Assembly: GCF_001680005.1 (NCBI RefSeq)
Contig: NC_033565.1
Span: 539,501-603,500 of the forward strand
Length of the DNA: 64,000 nt
From: Plasmodium coatneyi
Taxonomy: Eukaryota > Apicomplexa > Aconoidasida > Haemosporida > Plasmodiidae
Direction of reading: 5' to 3'
Part shown: positions 25,853 through 39,000 of the stretch, in pieces
Position numbering within the stretch: position 1 is the stretch's first letter
How the letters are laid out: every line of letters starts with the position of its first letter
Program-made: the position numbers and the translations under genes
Notes under the pieces: generated by a model
What the model saw: the letters and a program-made list of their open reading frames with translations, nothing else
The model's database searches: none
Told to the model about the DNA's origin: nothing

Positions 25853-27454
25853 TTTGGCTTCAATTTTTTTTTTTTTAACAGTGAAAAGAAATATGGGAAA
25901 AGAAGTAAATAAAAATTATGGATGGGTAAAAAACGAGCATTTTATGAAAAAAAAACACTTAAAAAAAGGAGTTAAAAACTATACGAAGGGAAAGCAATTG
26001 AGAAGTTGAATAACTGAAAAAACGGAAAAAAAAAAATAACGTAAAAAAAATATACCACACAGTGTACCACAAAATGTGCTGCAAAAATTAAAGCGCCAAG
26101 GGAAGGGAAAAGTCAAACTTGGGTTATGAAAATATGTTGGAGGTATACTCCTCTCACATTTCGCTGATGGAACAGGAAAGGAAAATTTGAAAAAGGAGCC
26201 GTCGTTTGTGGATTTTTAACGGAACACACTGTAGAAAAAATCCATGAAAATGATGAAAGCATGGTCTTTTTTTTTTTTTTCCTTTTTTTGCTGTCACGTG
26301 TGGCCAGAAAAAAGCAAAGGTCAAACTGGTTACTCATCCCACATTTCAGAAAAGATAGTGTCACTTCCCCTCACCATTGAACAAGAACCATTTGAACGCA
26401 CTCCTTCACTTTTTTTGAGAAACCTACAAGTTACTGATATAACGTGTTTTTTCCCCCTTTCCGGTTTTCTGTTTTTCTTTGCATGTGTGTCCCCTTGTGC
26501 CTTTTTTCAATTCCACTAACGTGGGCTTCCCCTTTACCGTACCCCGACCAGGGTTAAATTGTCGCCGTTTTACAATCATTTCCAACATTTGGACATGCAG
26601 AATAGATTTCCCCATTCCTGCCTCATTCATAAAACGATGCAGTTCTGGCATCTAGACGAAGCAAAGAAAAGGCGCGTTTGTTTCGAACTCCATGCATAAA
26701 CATGAACAGAAAATGTATAAAATAAAAAAAAACGGACACGCGAAAGTGATTACTTCTGCCCGTCCCGCCCATGTAATCAGTGCATATGTGGGAAGGCACA
26801 GCATCCGTTTGTGCACAGAATTCTCCCCTTTTCTAATTTTACTAGTGTGGTATTAAAGGACCGATCGGCAAACTGGCGCGTTCTGCTTCCCATCGGCACC
26901 ACATTCGTTCCTCCTTTGAAGCGCACAGTCAAGCAAGGCTGATAAATGTGTCATTATGTAAAGTAATCTTGCGCACACATGTATTGCCCCATACCATTTC
27001 GACGCAAATAAATGGTAAACGCGGCACAAATTTGTCACCATTTTAAAAGCGCATCGCCAGTGTAAAATATTCTGTATAATTCTTATCTCTTATTCCGAAA
27101 GGGTGCAAATGTATTCGCACATGAGCGTAACACCCACGTGCGTGTATATATATAAATACATTTTTTTTTTTTTTTCCACTCCATTGTAACAACAAAAAGG
27201 GATTACATCTTCTTTAAAACATCCCAAATTGGTAACCTGAAGCTTGTTGAATATTTCCCGTTTGCAGTTTTATTTACGCCTCTTTTACGGTCCTTTTATT
27301 TTTCTTTTATATGAAAGAGTCGGGTAAAAATGACATAAAAGGATTTTTTTTTTTTTCCCATTTTAGCTATTTCTCTGAAAGCAAGCTAAAACAAAGCAAT
27401 AAAGTTGTAGTCTCCATATTACTTTCCATAAATGACCTTCTGAACGCTTTTATA
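25191..27454. other. Intergenic region with long T runs
   Basis: The notable feature is a 46-base nearly pure T block at 25810-25855, followed by another at 25866-25878. The rest is A/T-rich. It lies between divergent genes and should contain both promoters. One low-confidence spliced frame on the minus strand is listed separately. Confidence 0.45.
26113..26651 (-). CDS. Doubtful small two-exon frame, about 74 aa
   Basis: On the minus strand, MPELHRFMNEAGMGKSILHV and the following residues to about 26540 have ordinary codon use. They could join, by a GTACGG donor near 26540 and a TTTCTACAG acceptor near 26232, to a frame ending at 26113. The ATG follows a TCTAG that could itself be an acceptor, so this may be an internal exon. 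I recognise no family. Confidence 0.2.
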
Positions 27455-28138
27455 ATGAAAATTTCAAAGTTGAGAAATATCAAATTGAACTATGTGAACA
27501 GTTCAAAGCGTTTTTTCAGTGGGTACACAGGGAAGCACATATCTGATAAAGAATTGGTCAAAAAAGATGACAACTGGTAAGTGTAAAGTGATCGAACGTG
27601 TATGGTGCGCGTATGCCAGATTATGTAAAGATAAACATGCGTGTATTTGACCTAAATCTCCTTTTTTCTTTCCACCCCTGTATAATAGGTACATTGAGGA
27701 AACCAACTTTTGCCTGGGAAGAGTGACGGTACTTGATAAGAAAAAGCAGCAGCATTTATTTTTCACTTTTGCGTCTTCCCCCGTTGTGTGTGGAGAGTGA
27801 ATATATTTCTCCCCCAGTGAAAATTCATCATGCATTTCCTTTTTACCGCACATATTTTCACACATACGTATGTACCTTTTCTCATTTGCACGATGTGTAA
27901 TTCGTAGAAATTGAGATTTTCCGAAAAGGACGATATGGCGAGGAGAGTTTTGAAAATTATGGACAGCCAGTTAAGCAAAATGTACACACGGATGCGAGAT
28001 GGAACGGTCATACCGTATATGTCCTTTTATTTGAATGATGTTATTGATAAGCCGGCCCCAAACCATCAGTTTATTGAGCAGCCACTGATCAAGTGGACGT
28101 GGGACGAGGCCTACGATGAGGCGTACGAAGAAAATTAA
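27455..28138 (+). CDS. Small putative mitochondrial protein, 3 exons, 130 aa
   Basis: Exons 27455-27576, 27689-27728 and 27908-28138 join with canonical GT..AG ends in matching phase. The start chosen is the Met at 27455, because the N-terminus MKISKLRNIKLNYVNSSKRF is basic and lacks acidic residues, like a mitochondrial presequence. A longer in-frame start at 27311 would add a Phe-run encoded by T bases. The mature part is hydrophilic. Its conserved-looking core (MDSQLSKMYTRMRDGTVIPY) is followed by a Pro-containing segment and an acidic, Trp-containing tail (KWTWDEAYDEAYEEN). No catalytic motif is seen. It could be an accessory subunit of a respiratory complex; this is only a suggestion from size, targeting signal and neighbours. 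Confidence 0.68.
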
Positions 28139-28557
28139 AAAAGGGGAGCTTCTCGAAGAAGTTTGCTCCTAAAACGATGTAGAATGTAGTCACTGGCCAG
28201 AACAGAGATGGGCAAAAACGGACTTAAAGAAAATCCGTCAGGTAGAAGCATCACCCATTTTTTCGCACCCTTCCACAATTGCAGCATAACATTTTCTAAC
28301 TAACCAGTGATAGCTTGTGCATCTGTTCAGGTGTGTGCACATTTCAATCACTACACTTTTTCGCTCATTTTTTTTTTTTTTTTTTTTTTGTTGTTGCTGC
28401 TGCCGCAATGGATAAAATTTAAAGGTGCCGAAATTTTTTCGACAAACAAGCGATGGTAACATTGCAAACATTCAAATTTTATGAAAAATGAATTTAAAAG
28501 AGTTTTTTAATTTCACAAAAAAAAAAAAAAAAAGGACCAAATGATGGGTGCAGATTC
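28139..28557. other. Convergent intergenic region
   Basis: Short 3' flanking region between the small mitochondrial protein gene (+) and the helical-repeat-like gene (-). It contains a 22-base T run near 28379. Nothing else is visible. Confidence 0.5.
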
Positions 28558-31500
28558 TCAATTTTTGTCAATTAAAATGTCTATTATAAATAACGGGAAC
28601 ACAACTTGTTCGCATATAATTTTTACGCGTTCGTTTGTCTTGAAAAGGCCATTCAGGGTGTTCACAACAGTGGTATGCACGTTTGAGGCGCCTAAGGGGG
28701 TGGGAGGAAAAAGTACACATATGGGTGTGCACACATATGGACGTTCATTCATATGCGTATTTACACATGTGTTGCTCATTTACACGTGTGGGTGCCCATG
28801 TGCAAGGATGGTCGCAACTCACCCTTATTCGTCTGCGTAAACTCGGTCACGGAAAAGTTGTGCACTTTGAAAATGAAAAAATTCAAAGCTCTGTAAAACG
28901 CGTAAAAGCATTTTAACTCTTGCACATCCATGTGCGCGTACAAATCCGCAAAGTGAAAAATTGTGAGAACTCTATAGATGTAAATTAACTCGTCCAAAGG
29001 TAGAGGTAACGATGGTGTCCCTTTTCTGTCTCTATCCCTGGTGTGGCATTCGGACAGTTCTGCACAATGTGCCCCTGTTAACTTGTAGGTGGCTTCGTCC
29101 ATGGAGTTTACAATGTGATTAAACAATTTCGTCATCAGCCGGATCGATAACGTGACGTGACACAAGCGCACATTGCGATCATACAAATGTAAAAGTAAAT
29201 GAACTAAATTGGCATAAAATAAAAGAGACAAATGTTTACAATTTAACTTTTCATAGTGACAAAACAGTTGAGGAAATATGTACTTATAAATTTTGCTCAA
29301 ATAAGCGTCGTAATAATTGGGTTGCATTTTAATTATGGATGAAAAAATATCGACAAAGTTTACAAGAACGCTTTCATAACTCAAGTTAGGGGTTTCTACA
29401 TAATTCGAAATTTTGGCTAGCAGGTGACTGGTAAAAAAGTCTAAATTGTTGTTTATGTCGAACAGGAGCATATGTACATGTAACGAAAAATAATTTTTTT
29501 TATTTTCTTCGCTCATGGGTGTGTTATTTATACAGTGTAGTAAGACTTTCTTCTTCATCATAAACTCCTTGACATCTCCACCGCCCTTGTTGGTGAAAAT
29601 GCATTCATTACACAGGTTTAGCGCTTCGAAAAAATGGAAAATGTTTTTTCTTTTTTCGTACTTGTTCATACCATTTGGTCTTCCCTTACAGCCTAGCAAA
29701 TACTCATTCAGTTTTTCAAAATGATCGTTTATAATTCCCTCCGCTTGGCTGCAAATATCTGCACGAACATGCCTATTCATCAGGATGAGAGGGAATAACT
29801 CCACTAGCTTATTTTGCGTCACGTGTTCGCTGACCCTATTGAGAAGCAATCGTTCCCATTTGATGGTCTCCCTTTCGAGGGAATCGCCAGAAGACTCCCC
29901 TCCCAAATGCAGATCATTATTATCGCCATTCTGCGTTTTACTTTTAATCAATTTTAATATTTCTTTAATGTCTGTGTTGGAGATTACGACAGCGTTGGCA
30001 CTACTGTTTGGTTTCAGAGATGTGTCCACTGTATCCTCTTTAGTGGGTGTGCTTTCCCCCCTGCAGAGGTCATCATAAATGCTTTTCACCAAATCGTGGT
30101 AATATTTTTTAATGCAAAATGTGCCTTGTGCTCCTCCCCTGTAGGGTTTTGTCCCCCCCGTTAGGTACCTCTCCACTGTAGTTAGTAGGATGACTTTCAT
30201 TTTAAAATCGAGGGAGTTCACATAAATGTGTTGTAAAAAATGTAGCTGCGTGTAGCTAGCCATTCTCTGCTTGTAAAAGTGCAGCAGATATACAAGTAAG
30301 TTTGGTGCAAATTTGTTCTTCCCAATTAACTGGCTAGTCAATTGGTCCAAATGGTCGAAGGGCATATCTCTCATGTACGATGTGGTCCCGCAGTTCCCAT
30401 ATTTGTAAACAAAATTTACGATCGTGAAAACGTCCAAGTCAATCATCTGGTTAAGCTTCAATCTGTTCATGTGTTGATTCTTTAGCAGATTAGAAATGAT
30501 GCCAAACAACTCAGACCCCTGTTTATCAGTTAAGCTAACTTCATTTTGTACAATAAAATTGAGGAAGTTGCAAAATTCTCTATTGGAAAGATTACTTACC
30601 ATATTCCAACACGTGTCATAAATAGTACTCACGAACGGATCTGTCTTTAAAGGAAGTTTTCCATTCCCCCCGTTCTGGTAGAAGTACGTATACGCTAACA
30701 ATATATTTACCATCTGGCCACTTGAAAAATGGCATATATTTTCCAAAATATATTTTTTTAACTTTTCCAGAAAGGGAGCATACCTTTGCAGTTGTAATTT
30801 GTAAACCGCATACACAAAAATGTGCACATCTAGACAATTAAAATGGTGCTCCTTTTTTTGTAGCTTATCAAAAATGGCATCAAACAGTTGGCAACTCCTA
30901 ACGTTTAAGTGGTAGCAGCTGTGTAAGAGTAAAGAAATTTCTCTTATCGAATAATTGAAGTCGTTCTGTTCGCATATTCTACGTACAAATTTTTCCACAA
31001 AGGGGAGAGTTGCATCTTCCTTTATATGTTCATTCGCTACATTCTGATATTTTTTCCTAATTAAACGTAACATAGTTTTATCATTTTTGCAGATGCTGGA
31101 AAGTAAGTGGATCATATTAATCCAGGCGGAACCCGTATTATCAATATCGCTTTGGTGGGACGAAATATGCCTGTGTAGTAAATGCAGAATCCCGTTTTGC
31201 ATTTGCTTACTCATTTTTATTTCACCCTTGCTAATAACGGTTAGGAGCATATTAAAATGGATAAAGCTCAAATTGTGGACGAGTAGGTTGTTCTTAAAAA
31301 TGCGCTCTACTACGAGCAATGCGTTGTCACTCAGTTTGCTTCCTTTCCCCCCATGGGCCTTCACCTCATGCACAGCATGCCTAAGAAGTTCACCAATATT
31401 CCCCTTTTGGAGAACACCTCCAAATGATGCTGCTTTTCCATTTGTAAAATTATCACCAGGTATGCCTTTAAAAAGTGATGATCCAGTTGCCCTCTCCCTG

Positions 31501-31682
31501 GGTTCATATATGCGGTTCGTTTTTTCTGCGAAGTTATGTTTTTCCCCCCTGCCGAGCTTCAAAAAATGGGCCCCTCTCCCATGTGTGCTTCCTCCCCACA
31601 GGGAACCCCAACAGCCGCTTTGCTTCAAATCACAAAATGTGTGACTGTTCCTGCGGAACAAATCATTTTTTATGCTTCTCAT
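28558..31682 (-). CDS. Large helical-repeat-like protein, 2 exons, 997 aa
   Basis: Minus-strand exons 28823-31682 and 28558-28691 join at AATAAGG/GTGAGT and CCCCTTAG/GC in matching phase. The second exon adds 44 codons and ends FIIDILIDKN. The N-terminus is basic with Ser, Asn, Phe and few acidic residues, compatible with organelle import. From about residue 120 on, the sequence is built of amphipathic helices rich in Leu, Lys, His and Asn (for example LHLLHRHISSHQS), with Cys-containing helices resembling those of heptatricopeptide proteins. I see no clear RAP domain at the end, unlike the protein at 13569-17547. It is probably a conserved apicomplexan organelle RNA-binding or scaffold protein; that is inference. 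It is divergent from the MPP alpha gene, with a shared upstream region of about 1.4 kb. Confidence 0.8.
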
Positions 31683-33063
31683 AATTGTTCCTTTTTTCTA
31701 CAAGGGGAGGGTCAGCCTGCGTTGTCCGTCTCATTTTGTCCACTTGTGCAGTGCAATGCGATTCGAAGCGGCAGTATAAAATGGTGGGGTGGCGAAAAAT
31801 GAAGCATTCGCATGTGGGTTCTCCCCTACACAAATCAATATATGTGTACACGCAGGATGGTAATGACCAATGTGCCACTGGGGGAATGTCACACGGTTGC
31901 CCTTTTACGTACTACGTTCATTTCGTATACATCGCCGCTGACCAGGTGTATAATGCGCTTGCTCTGCCTTAAGCGGACACAGGCATTTTCCCGGTGGGGG
32001 AAATAAATTCACCCCGAACGCAACAAAACTGTCAGGAATGGAAAAACGCCCACAATTGTATATCCCTCCTACAGTACGCAGTTGACCAATGTTAAGCCAT
32101 GTCAGAAACGCTATGACGTGAAATGACCAGGTGGTAGGTGCGATTTATATTTTCCCCGAATGGCATTGATCTGCGAAACTGAGTGGTGCAACGGGATGGG
32201 CAAGCTGTTCAGCTGAGCACAACAAAATATATTTTTCCCCAAGCACATATGGGCGGTGGGCACGAACACATAAACGTACGCATAATTTATATATGCACAT
32301 GTACATATACCAATTTACGTATGCGTGCCGCGATGTGGAGTGTTAACCTTGCATACATCTCGCTGCTGACTTTTTTTTTTTTTTTATTTTATTACCGCTT
32401 TGCTTTTCTCCGTTAAAATAGTACACCCATTTTTCTTCCAAAAAATGGTGAAATGGAATGCTTATCTGTGCCGCTTTGCGTAAAGAAACAACCCTTTTTC
32501 AGAATGTGATTAAACATGTAATGCGCAAAGAAGAAGAGCAGAGTTATGCTTAACGCTCCTCGCTGTTAAGGAGATATGTACCCCAAATTTGTGAATTTCC
32601 TTCCCCCCCCTTTTTTTTTCTATATAAGCCTATCGTTCATTTATTACGATCTGTGCTCAATTAAATAGGTAAAGAAGTACGAAAGAAGAAGGAAGGGGAA
32701 AAAAAAAGAACAAAACGCGCATTCAATTTATGCATTTTTTTAGAAAAAGAAAGCAATATATTTTCAGTCAATTCCTCGCCTCATTATTATTGTTTAAAGT
32801 GTACATTTTTATGTCCCTCGGAAAGGGTCATTACCATTGCCACTGTTTGGAGACTGAGTACATGTGAACATGCCGGCAAAGGCGCACACAAGCTATAGTT
32901 GCACACATGTGTGAGTAGCCTCTTATGGGCCAACAAACACATATCCGCTTATCCGTGTAACGACAGAAGCGCCTCTTGTTCCCACCTCCTAACTATATTG
33001 CCACACCAGTTGGGGCTGAACCCTCCGTTTCTTTTCACCTCTCTTAAAAAATCATACACAAAA
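31683..33063. other. Divergent promoter region between helical protein and MPP alpha genes
   Basis: No gene is supported. It should hold both promoters. T and A runs occur near 32371, 32614 and 32699. Confidence 0.5.
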
Positions 33064-34793
33064 ATGAACGCAAATGTACAAAAGTTCAAAATAGTTCTCG
33101 GTAGGAACAAACCGGGGAAACAACTATTCAGCAGTGAAGCCCTAAAGCTGAAGAGAAATCCCAACTTAGAAAAGTTATACTCAGGGGAAAAACAAAATTT
33201 GGCAAAAGTAACATTCAAGAAGGAGAAAATTGAAGACATCATTAAGGAGGTGAAATTTGATTACTACTATTTTAATGAAGGGAAGAAAAACATCTATAAA
33301 GACATCCCCCTTAACATTGCTGTAATAAAGGAGTCGGAGTTGCCTGCCTTCAAGCAGGTGGACGAGAAGTTACATTTCTCAGTTTTGGAAAATGACCTCA
33401 GGATTATTTCCACCAATAGGAATAACAGCGTTTGTTCAATAGGTAAGAGAGGCCCCTGAGCGGGGCTCAGCGCATAACAACGCATAACAGCGCCTATCCT
33501 GGTTTAACCATTCTTTACACTGCCTAATGTACCATACCACCTCCTATGACCAATTTTTCCCCCGCAGGGCTGTATGTGAAGTGCGGGTCCAGGTACGAAG
33601 AAATAAACGACCAGGTGAACGAGCAGGGCATGAGCGTGATGCTGGAAAACATGGCCTTCCACAGCACAGCGCACCTATCCCACCTGAGGACGATAAAATC
33701 GCTGGAAAAAATAGGAGCGAACGTAAGCTGCAACGCGTTTCGTGAGCACATAGTGTACACCTGCGAATGCTTGAAGGAGTACCTACCCGTAGTGACAAAC
33801 CTACTAATCGGAAACGTTTTATTTCCGCGCTTTTTATCGTGGGAAATGAAAAATAATGTAAATAGACTCAACACCATGCGAGCTAAGTTATTTGAAAACA
33901 ACGAACTGTACATAACTGAATTACTGCATAACACCGCATGGTACAATAACACCTTAGGGAATAAGCTGTATGTGTGTGAATCCAGTGTAGAGAATTACAC
34001 TGCCAATAATTTAAGAAATTTTATGCTCAAGCATTTTTCTCCAAAAAATATGACCCTAGTTGGTGTCAATGTAGACCACGACGAATTAACCAAATGGACA
34101 TCCAGAGCTTTTCAAGACTATGTGTCCATACCGTATACAAACCAGAAGGAAGTGACTCCAAAATATACTGGTGGGTTTGTAAGCGTAGAAGATAAAAATG
34201 TTAAAAAGACCAACATTGCTATAGCGTATGAAACGAAAGGTGGTTGGAAAACATCTGATATGATTACCTTAACCGTGTTGCAAACCCTCATGGGTGGGGG
34301 CGGCTCTTTCTCTACCGGAGGACCAGGAAAAGGAATGTATTCTAGACTATTCCTAAATGTTCTGAACAATTATAATTTCATAGAATCTTGTATGGCCTTT
34401 AGTACACAGCATTCAGATACGGGTTTGTTTGGACTCTACTTCACCGGTGAACCAGCCAACACGATGGACATAATAAATGCCATGGCTTTGGAGTTTCAAA
34501 AAATGAATAAAGTTACCGATGAAGAGTTGAATAGAGCAAAGAAAAGTCTGAAAAGTTTTATGTGGATGAGCTTAGAGTATAAGTCCATATTAATGGAAGA
34601 CTTGGCTAGACAAATGATGATTCTAAATCGTGTTCTCTCCGGAAAACAGCTATGTGACGCTATAGATGCAGTAACCAAGGAAGACATAAACCGGATCGTA
34701 GGCCACTTTTTGAAAACCAAGCCAACGGTTGTTGTGTATGGCAACATTAACCATTCTCCTCACTACGACGAGATATGCAAAATTTTGGGCTAA
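33064..34793 (+). CDS. Mitochondrial processing peptidase alpha subunit, 2 exons, 534 aa
   Basis: Exons 33064-33442 and 33568-34793 join as SIGLYVKCGSRYE. The start follows ACAAAA and gives a basic, acid-poor presequence (MNANVQKFKIVLGRNKPGK). The core is the M16 metallopeptidase fold. The zinc-binding HxxEH motif is replaced by LENMAFHSTAHL, so this subunit is not catalytic. The glycine-rich loop that captures presequences is intact (TLMGGGGSFSTGGPGKGMYS). MPP alpha pairs with MPP beta to remove import presequences in the mitochondrial matrix. In Plasmodium the pair also forms the core subunits of respiratory complex III. Length and motifs are normal for the family. The gene is convergent with MDR1, as expected from their neighbourhood in P. 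falciparum. Confidence 0.95.
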
Positions 34794-36074
34794 AATGGTT
34801 GTCCTGGACTAACCTCGCCTTTTTCTTTTTTTTTTATTTTTTTCTTTTTACTTTTTAGTACTTCCCCATGGGGGGTATATACATATTTTTGCTCCATGCA
34901 AAGATGTAAACACAGACGGTTTTGTTGCCCGCATGAATATGTACATGCACGAAGTGTGCTCACGGGATGCCCATATAAAGGCGTGTGGGGTTTGTACCCA
35001 CACCGCCCGTGCAGCGACCCTTTAAAGGCACCAACCTGAAACATCAAATATGCTTTAATGAGAACATTAAAAAGTGCCATTCTGGGATATAACTACTTTC
35101 CCAGGAAGTGGAATTACCCATTTGGCACATCTTTTTTTTTACCCTTTCTTTTTCACCCACCCTGAAATGGTATAACATCGTAAAATTAATAAGCAGAAGG
35201 GAAAAGAACGCATATTTTTAACATTAAACGCTCAAATTGGTTCTCCCCGGGGGGAGTGCGATGGTGCAAATTTTGTTTTCGATGAAGGGAAAGTTTTTTT
35301 CCTCTTCGTGATTACAAGGAAGACAGCTCACAAACTGCATGTGTGCTAAATGATTCGCTTAATAACTAGGGCAAAAAGCTAACCCATGCGGGCGGTTAAA
35401 TAGGTTTACTACGTTAAGGGGTGTTAGCTCGCCCTTGGTCCACGATCATGCGCTGTAGCGGAAAAGCTTATCTCCTTCCGATACAGTAATTTTTTTTTTT
35501 TCGCAAAGTGGTCCAAAAAGTAGTGTGTACAAAATTATTGTATATTGGCTAATTCCCAAAGTTGAAAAAAAATTCAGTTAAACAAGCATATACATTAAAA
35601 AAAAATGGGAAAAAAAATATATAAATATAGGTGCACACGTACACATGTGCACGTTTTATTATACAAATGCACGTGGCGCCTCCACTCATATGCTCATCAT
35701 ATGCGAAAAATATTTTTTACACACAAAAAAGGGGAATTGGTTCCTGAAAACACATCATCAATAAGCTACGTTAACAATTCAAAGGTTTCGTTCGTAGTCG
35801 TGGGCGCAGCTTTTTTTTTTTTTTATAAACAATTGTATGTACATTTTTTACCCCGGGATGTAGAACCCCGTGCTCCTGATCACGCATGAGCGCATTATGC
35901 CCATGCAGAGCAGAGCACGCCTCGCCTTCGTATTTGCTCTCGGTATTTTTTCATTTGCACAGAGCATTTTTTTTCTGTTGCACTTCCTAGCCGTTAGCGG
36001 AATGTTGCGCAGGGGTACGGCGCAGAGTGGGTCCATATCATTATACAAGCAGAAGGTGCTCCCCTTCTGGACCT
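34794..36074. other. Convergent intergenic region between MPP alpha and MDR1
   Basis: 3' flanks of both genes, with no coding signal. Contains CACATGTG-type short palindromic stretches near 35630-35650 and T runs near 35130, 35490 and 35810. Confidence 0.5.
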
Positions 36075-39000
36075 TTACTTAGCCAACTTGACGTACTTCT
36101 TATAAATGCCGTCCTGTATAGACAGGAGCTCCTCATGCGTTCCCTGGGCCTGTACAAAGGAGCCAGTTCGATCTGGGTTGTTAAAAACGACAATTTTATC
36201 GGATCTCTTAATAGAGGCAATTCTGTGTGCAATGGTAATAATTGTTCTGTCCGCTTTATCCTTAATATCAACGATGGTCTTCTCAATCAGCTTCTCTGAA
36301 TTGGAGTCCAGAGAAGAGGTTGCTTCGTCTAACAGAAGAATTTTGGGTTCTCTCAATAACGCCCTTGCAATGGCAATCCTCTGTTTCTGTCCACCTGATA
36401 AACTTTTTCCATAGGGTCCCACGTTCGTATCATACTGGTTTGGCAAAGATTCAATAAATTCATCAATCGCAGCAAATTTACAAGCACGTTTTACATCCTC
36501 CCTAGTAGCGTCTTCTTTGCCGAATTTGATGTTTTCATAAATGGACATATTAAAGAGTATGGGTTCTTGGCTGACGATGGAGAATAAATTTCTTAAGTCC
36601 TTCAAATTGTAATCGCATATGTCTACCCCATCTAGTAGTATCTTTCCACTGTTCTTAAACACGGCACCGTTTTGTCCATCTAAATGCTCCTTCGATGAAC
36701 TGAATTCGTTTACATTTTTCATTCCCACGTTTTGTTCCTCGTCGCCTTGTTCGTTTTGCTCGTTCATCATCTCACCAGTGTGATCATTTTTAAAAACAAT
36801 GTGGTGGTCATTTTTCAAATCGTAGAATCTCATCAGTAGGCTCATTACCGTAGATTTTCCACTACCGGTTTCGCCAACAATAGCTGTCGTTTTTTTGCTA
36901 TCACAGGAGAAGGTCAAGTCTTTGTAAATGGGGACATTTGGTCTGGACATGTATCTAAAATTGACATCCATGATTTCTATTTTTCCATTTATGTCATTAC
37001 TGTTCTTAATTCTAATGCCTCCATTATCTCGAACGTCGATATTGGACTTCCTCATAATTAAGGGGTAGTATTTTTCGAAGGACAATTTTGCATTTTCTGA
37101 ATCTCCCTTTAGGGACATCAACTTTCCGGCGTAACTACCGGTGAACAAAAAGGTAAACAGGGATTTCATAAAATCGTCCACTTCTATTGTACCTCTACTA
37201 ATTAGGAAGGAACCAAACCAGTAGGCAAAACTGTTAATGAAGAGCTGGGCACTTTGACTAAAACCCCACAGCATAGAATTGACTAGCGTTTTTCTCTTTT
37301 GTCCTTTATTCGAATAATCAATAGACTTCTCAATCAGCGTACAGAAATAATCCTCCAACCCGTAAATAATAACCGTGTTCATATTGTAAAACGCCTCTTG
37401 GATCAGGAAACTGGGATCCTTAAATATTTCATCATCACTGTTGTATACGAAGATGGTGCCTGGTTGGTTGACTCGCTTCTTCTCTACATCCTTGTTGGCT
37501 GACAATCTTGCTCTAATAGCAAACACTCTCATAAAAATGAAGTACGTTCCGGTCAGCACAGCAGCCACGATTGGACAGAAATAAAACGACATAACCATAC
37601 TAACGAGGAAGAGAACTATAAAGTGCGTAAAAATGACTATGTTATTTACTAAACCAGTTTTCAACAAATGAACATCCCGATTAATGTGTGATGACAACAA
37701 TCCTGGGGCATGTTTGTCCTGATCAAAGAAGCTAATTTCTTGGTACAGAATATTCTCGAACAGTCGATGTTTCATGGTTTTCTCCACCTTCTCTCCTATC
37801 ACGTTGTTGTAGTAATTTTTCAGCGTCTCCGAAATGAACATGGCAATGGCGATGCCTAAGATGTAGAGGGAGTACTTATTCGAGTTCGCCTCCAGGTTTG
37901 CAAAATCGAACAGCGTGGACACATACTTAGCATACAAAAGAGCAAACATTGGGTATAACCCTCCGGCTACGATAATACTTAACGCTATAATGACGACGTC
38001 CTTTTTGTACGAAAATATTTCTCTGTACACCATGCGGAGGTTGTTTGGCGCTTTGGGTTTTCTCTTAAACAGGTTTCTCAAAAAGGCAAATCTTCCTCCG
38101 GCATTTTTGTTACCCGTATTTGCATCATTCATCTTATTACTCTTCTTGCCTGATGCACTTTCATCTCCATTTTTTCCATTGCCGTTCATTTCGTCTGGGT
38201 CGTAACCTCGTTCAGAATCCTTATAAACGCTGCTCTTCATATCTGAGTCCTTGTCATTATCGTTGTTACCAGAACTTTTGGAGGACACCTTCTGATTATT
38301 AATCATGGTGTAGTAAATTCCGTTTTTGTTCTTCATGAGTGAGTCATGTGTGCCCTGTTCGATGATGTAACTTCCTGCGTTGGACATTTTGTCGTTTTGG
38401 TTCTTGTCACCTTTTTTTGCATTTTTCTTATTGCTTTCTTTGTTGTCCTTTGTTGGGTCTTCGCCGATTATATCTACATCTACAGTGGAACTGTTTCCGC
38501 CTTCTCTGTTGGAGAGGACAAAAATGGTGTTGGCATATCTGATGGTACTCAACCTATGGGCGATAATGATGGTAATTCTGTTTTCGTTTCCTTTCAAATT
38601 ATTTATCGTTTTCTGTACTAGGTATTCGGATTTGTTGTCTAAGGATGATGTGGCTTCATCGAGGATGAGAATTTTGGGGTTCCTAATAATAGCTCTAGCG
38701 ATGGAGATTCTCTGTTTCTGTCCACCTGACAATTTTGATGCATTAGAACCGACCAGCGTTTCATACTTATCTGGAAGAGCGGACACAAAATCGTGGATTA
38801 GCACTTTCTTCGAAACACTAACAACTTCGGAATCTTCAATCGTATCGTAGTTCTTGCTCACTTGTAACAGTTCAGTCGAGTCGGTCGTTTTCATCATGTC
38901 GTTTAGATCCCCTGCGCATTGGGCTTTGCAGCTGTTTCGCTTCTTAGCACCATTTTGAGAAGCAAAACCATCTTCATCCAATTGGTCAGATAAATATTCC

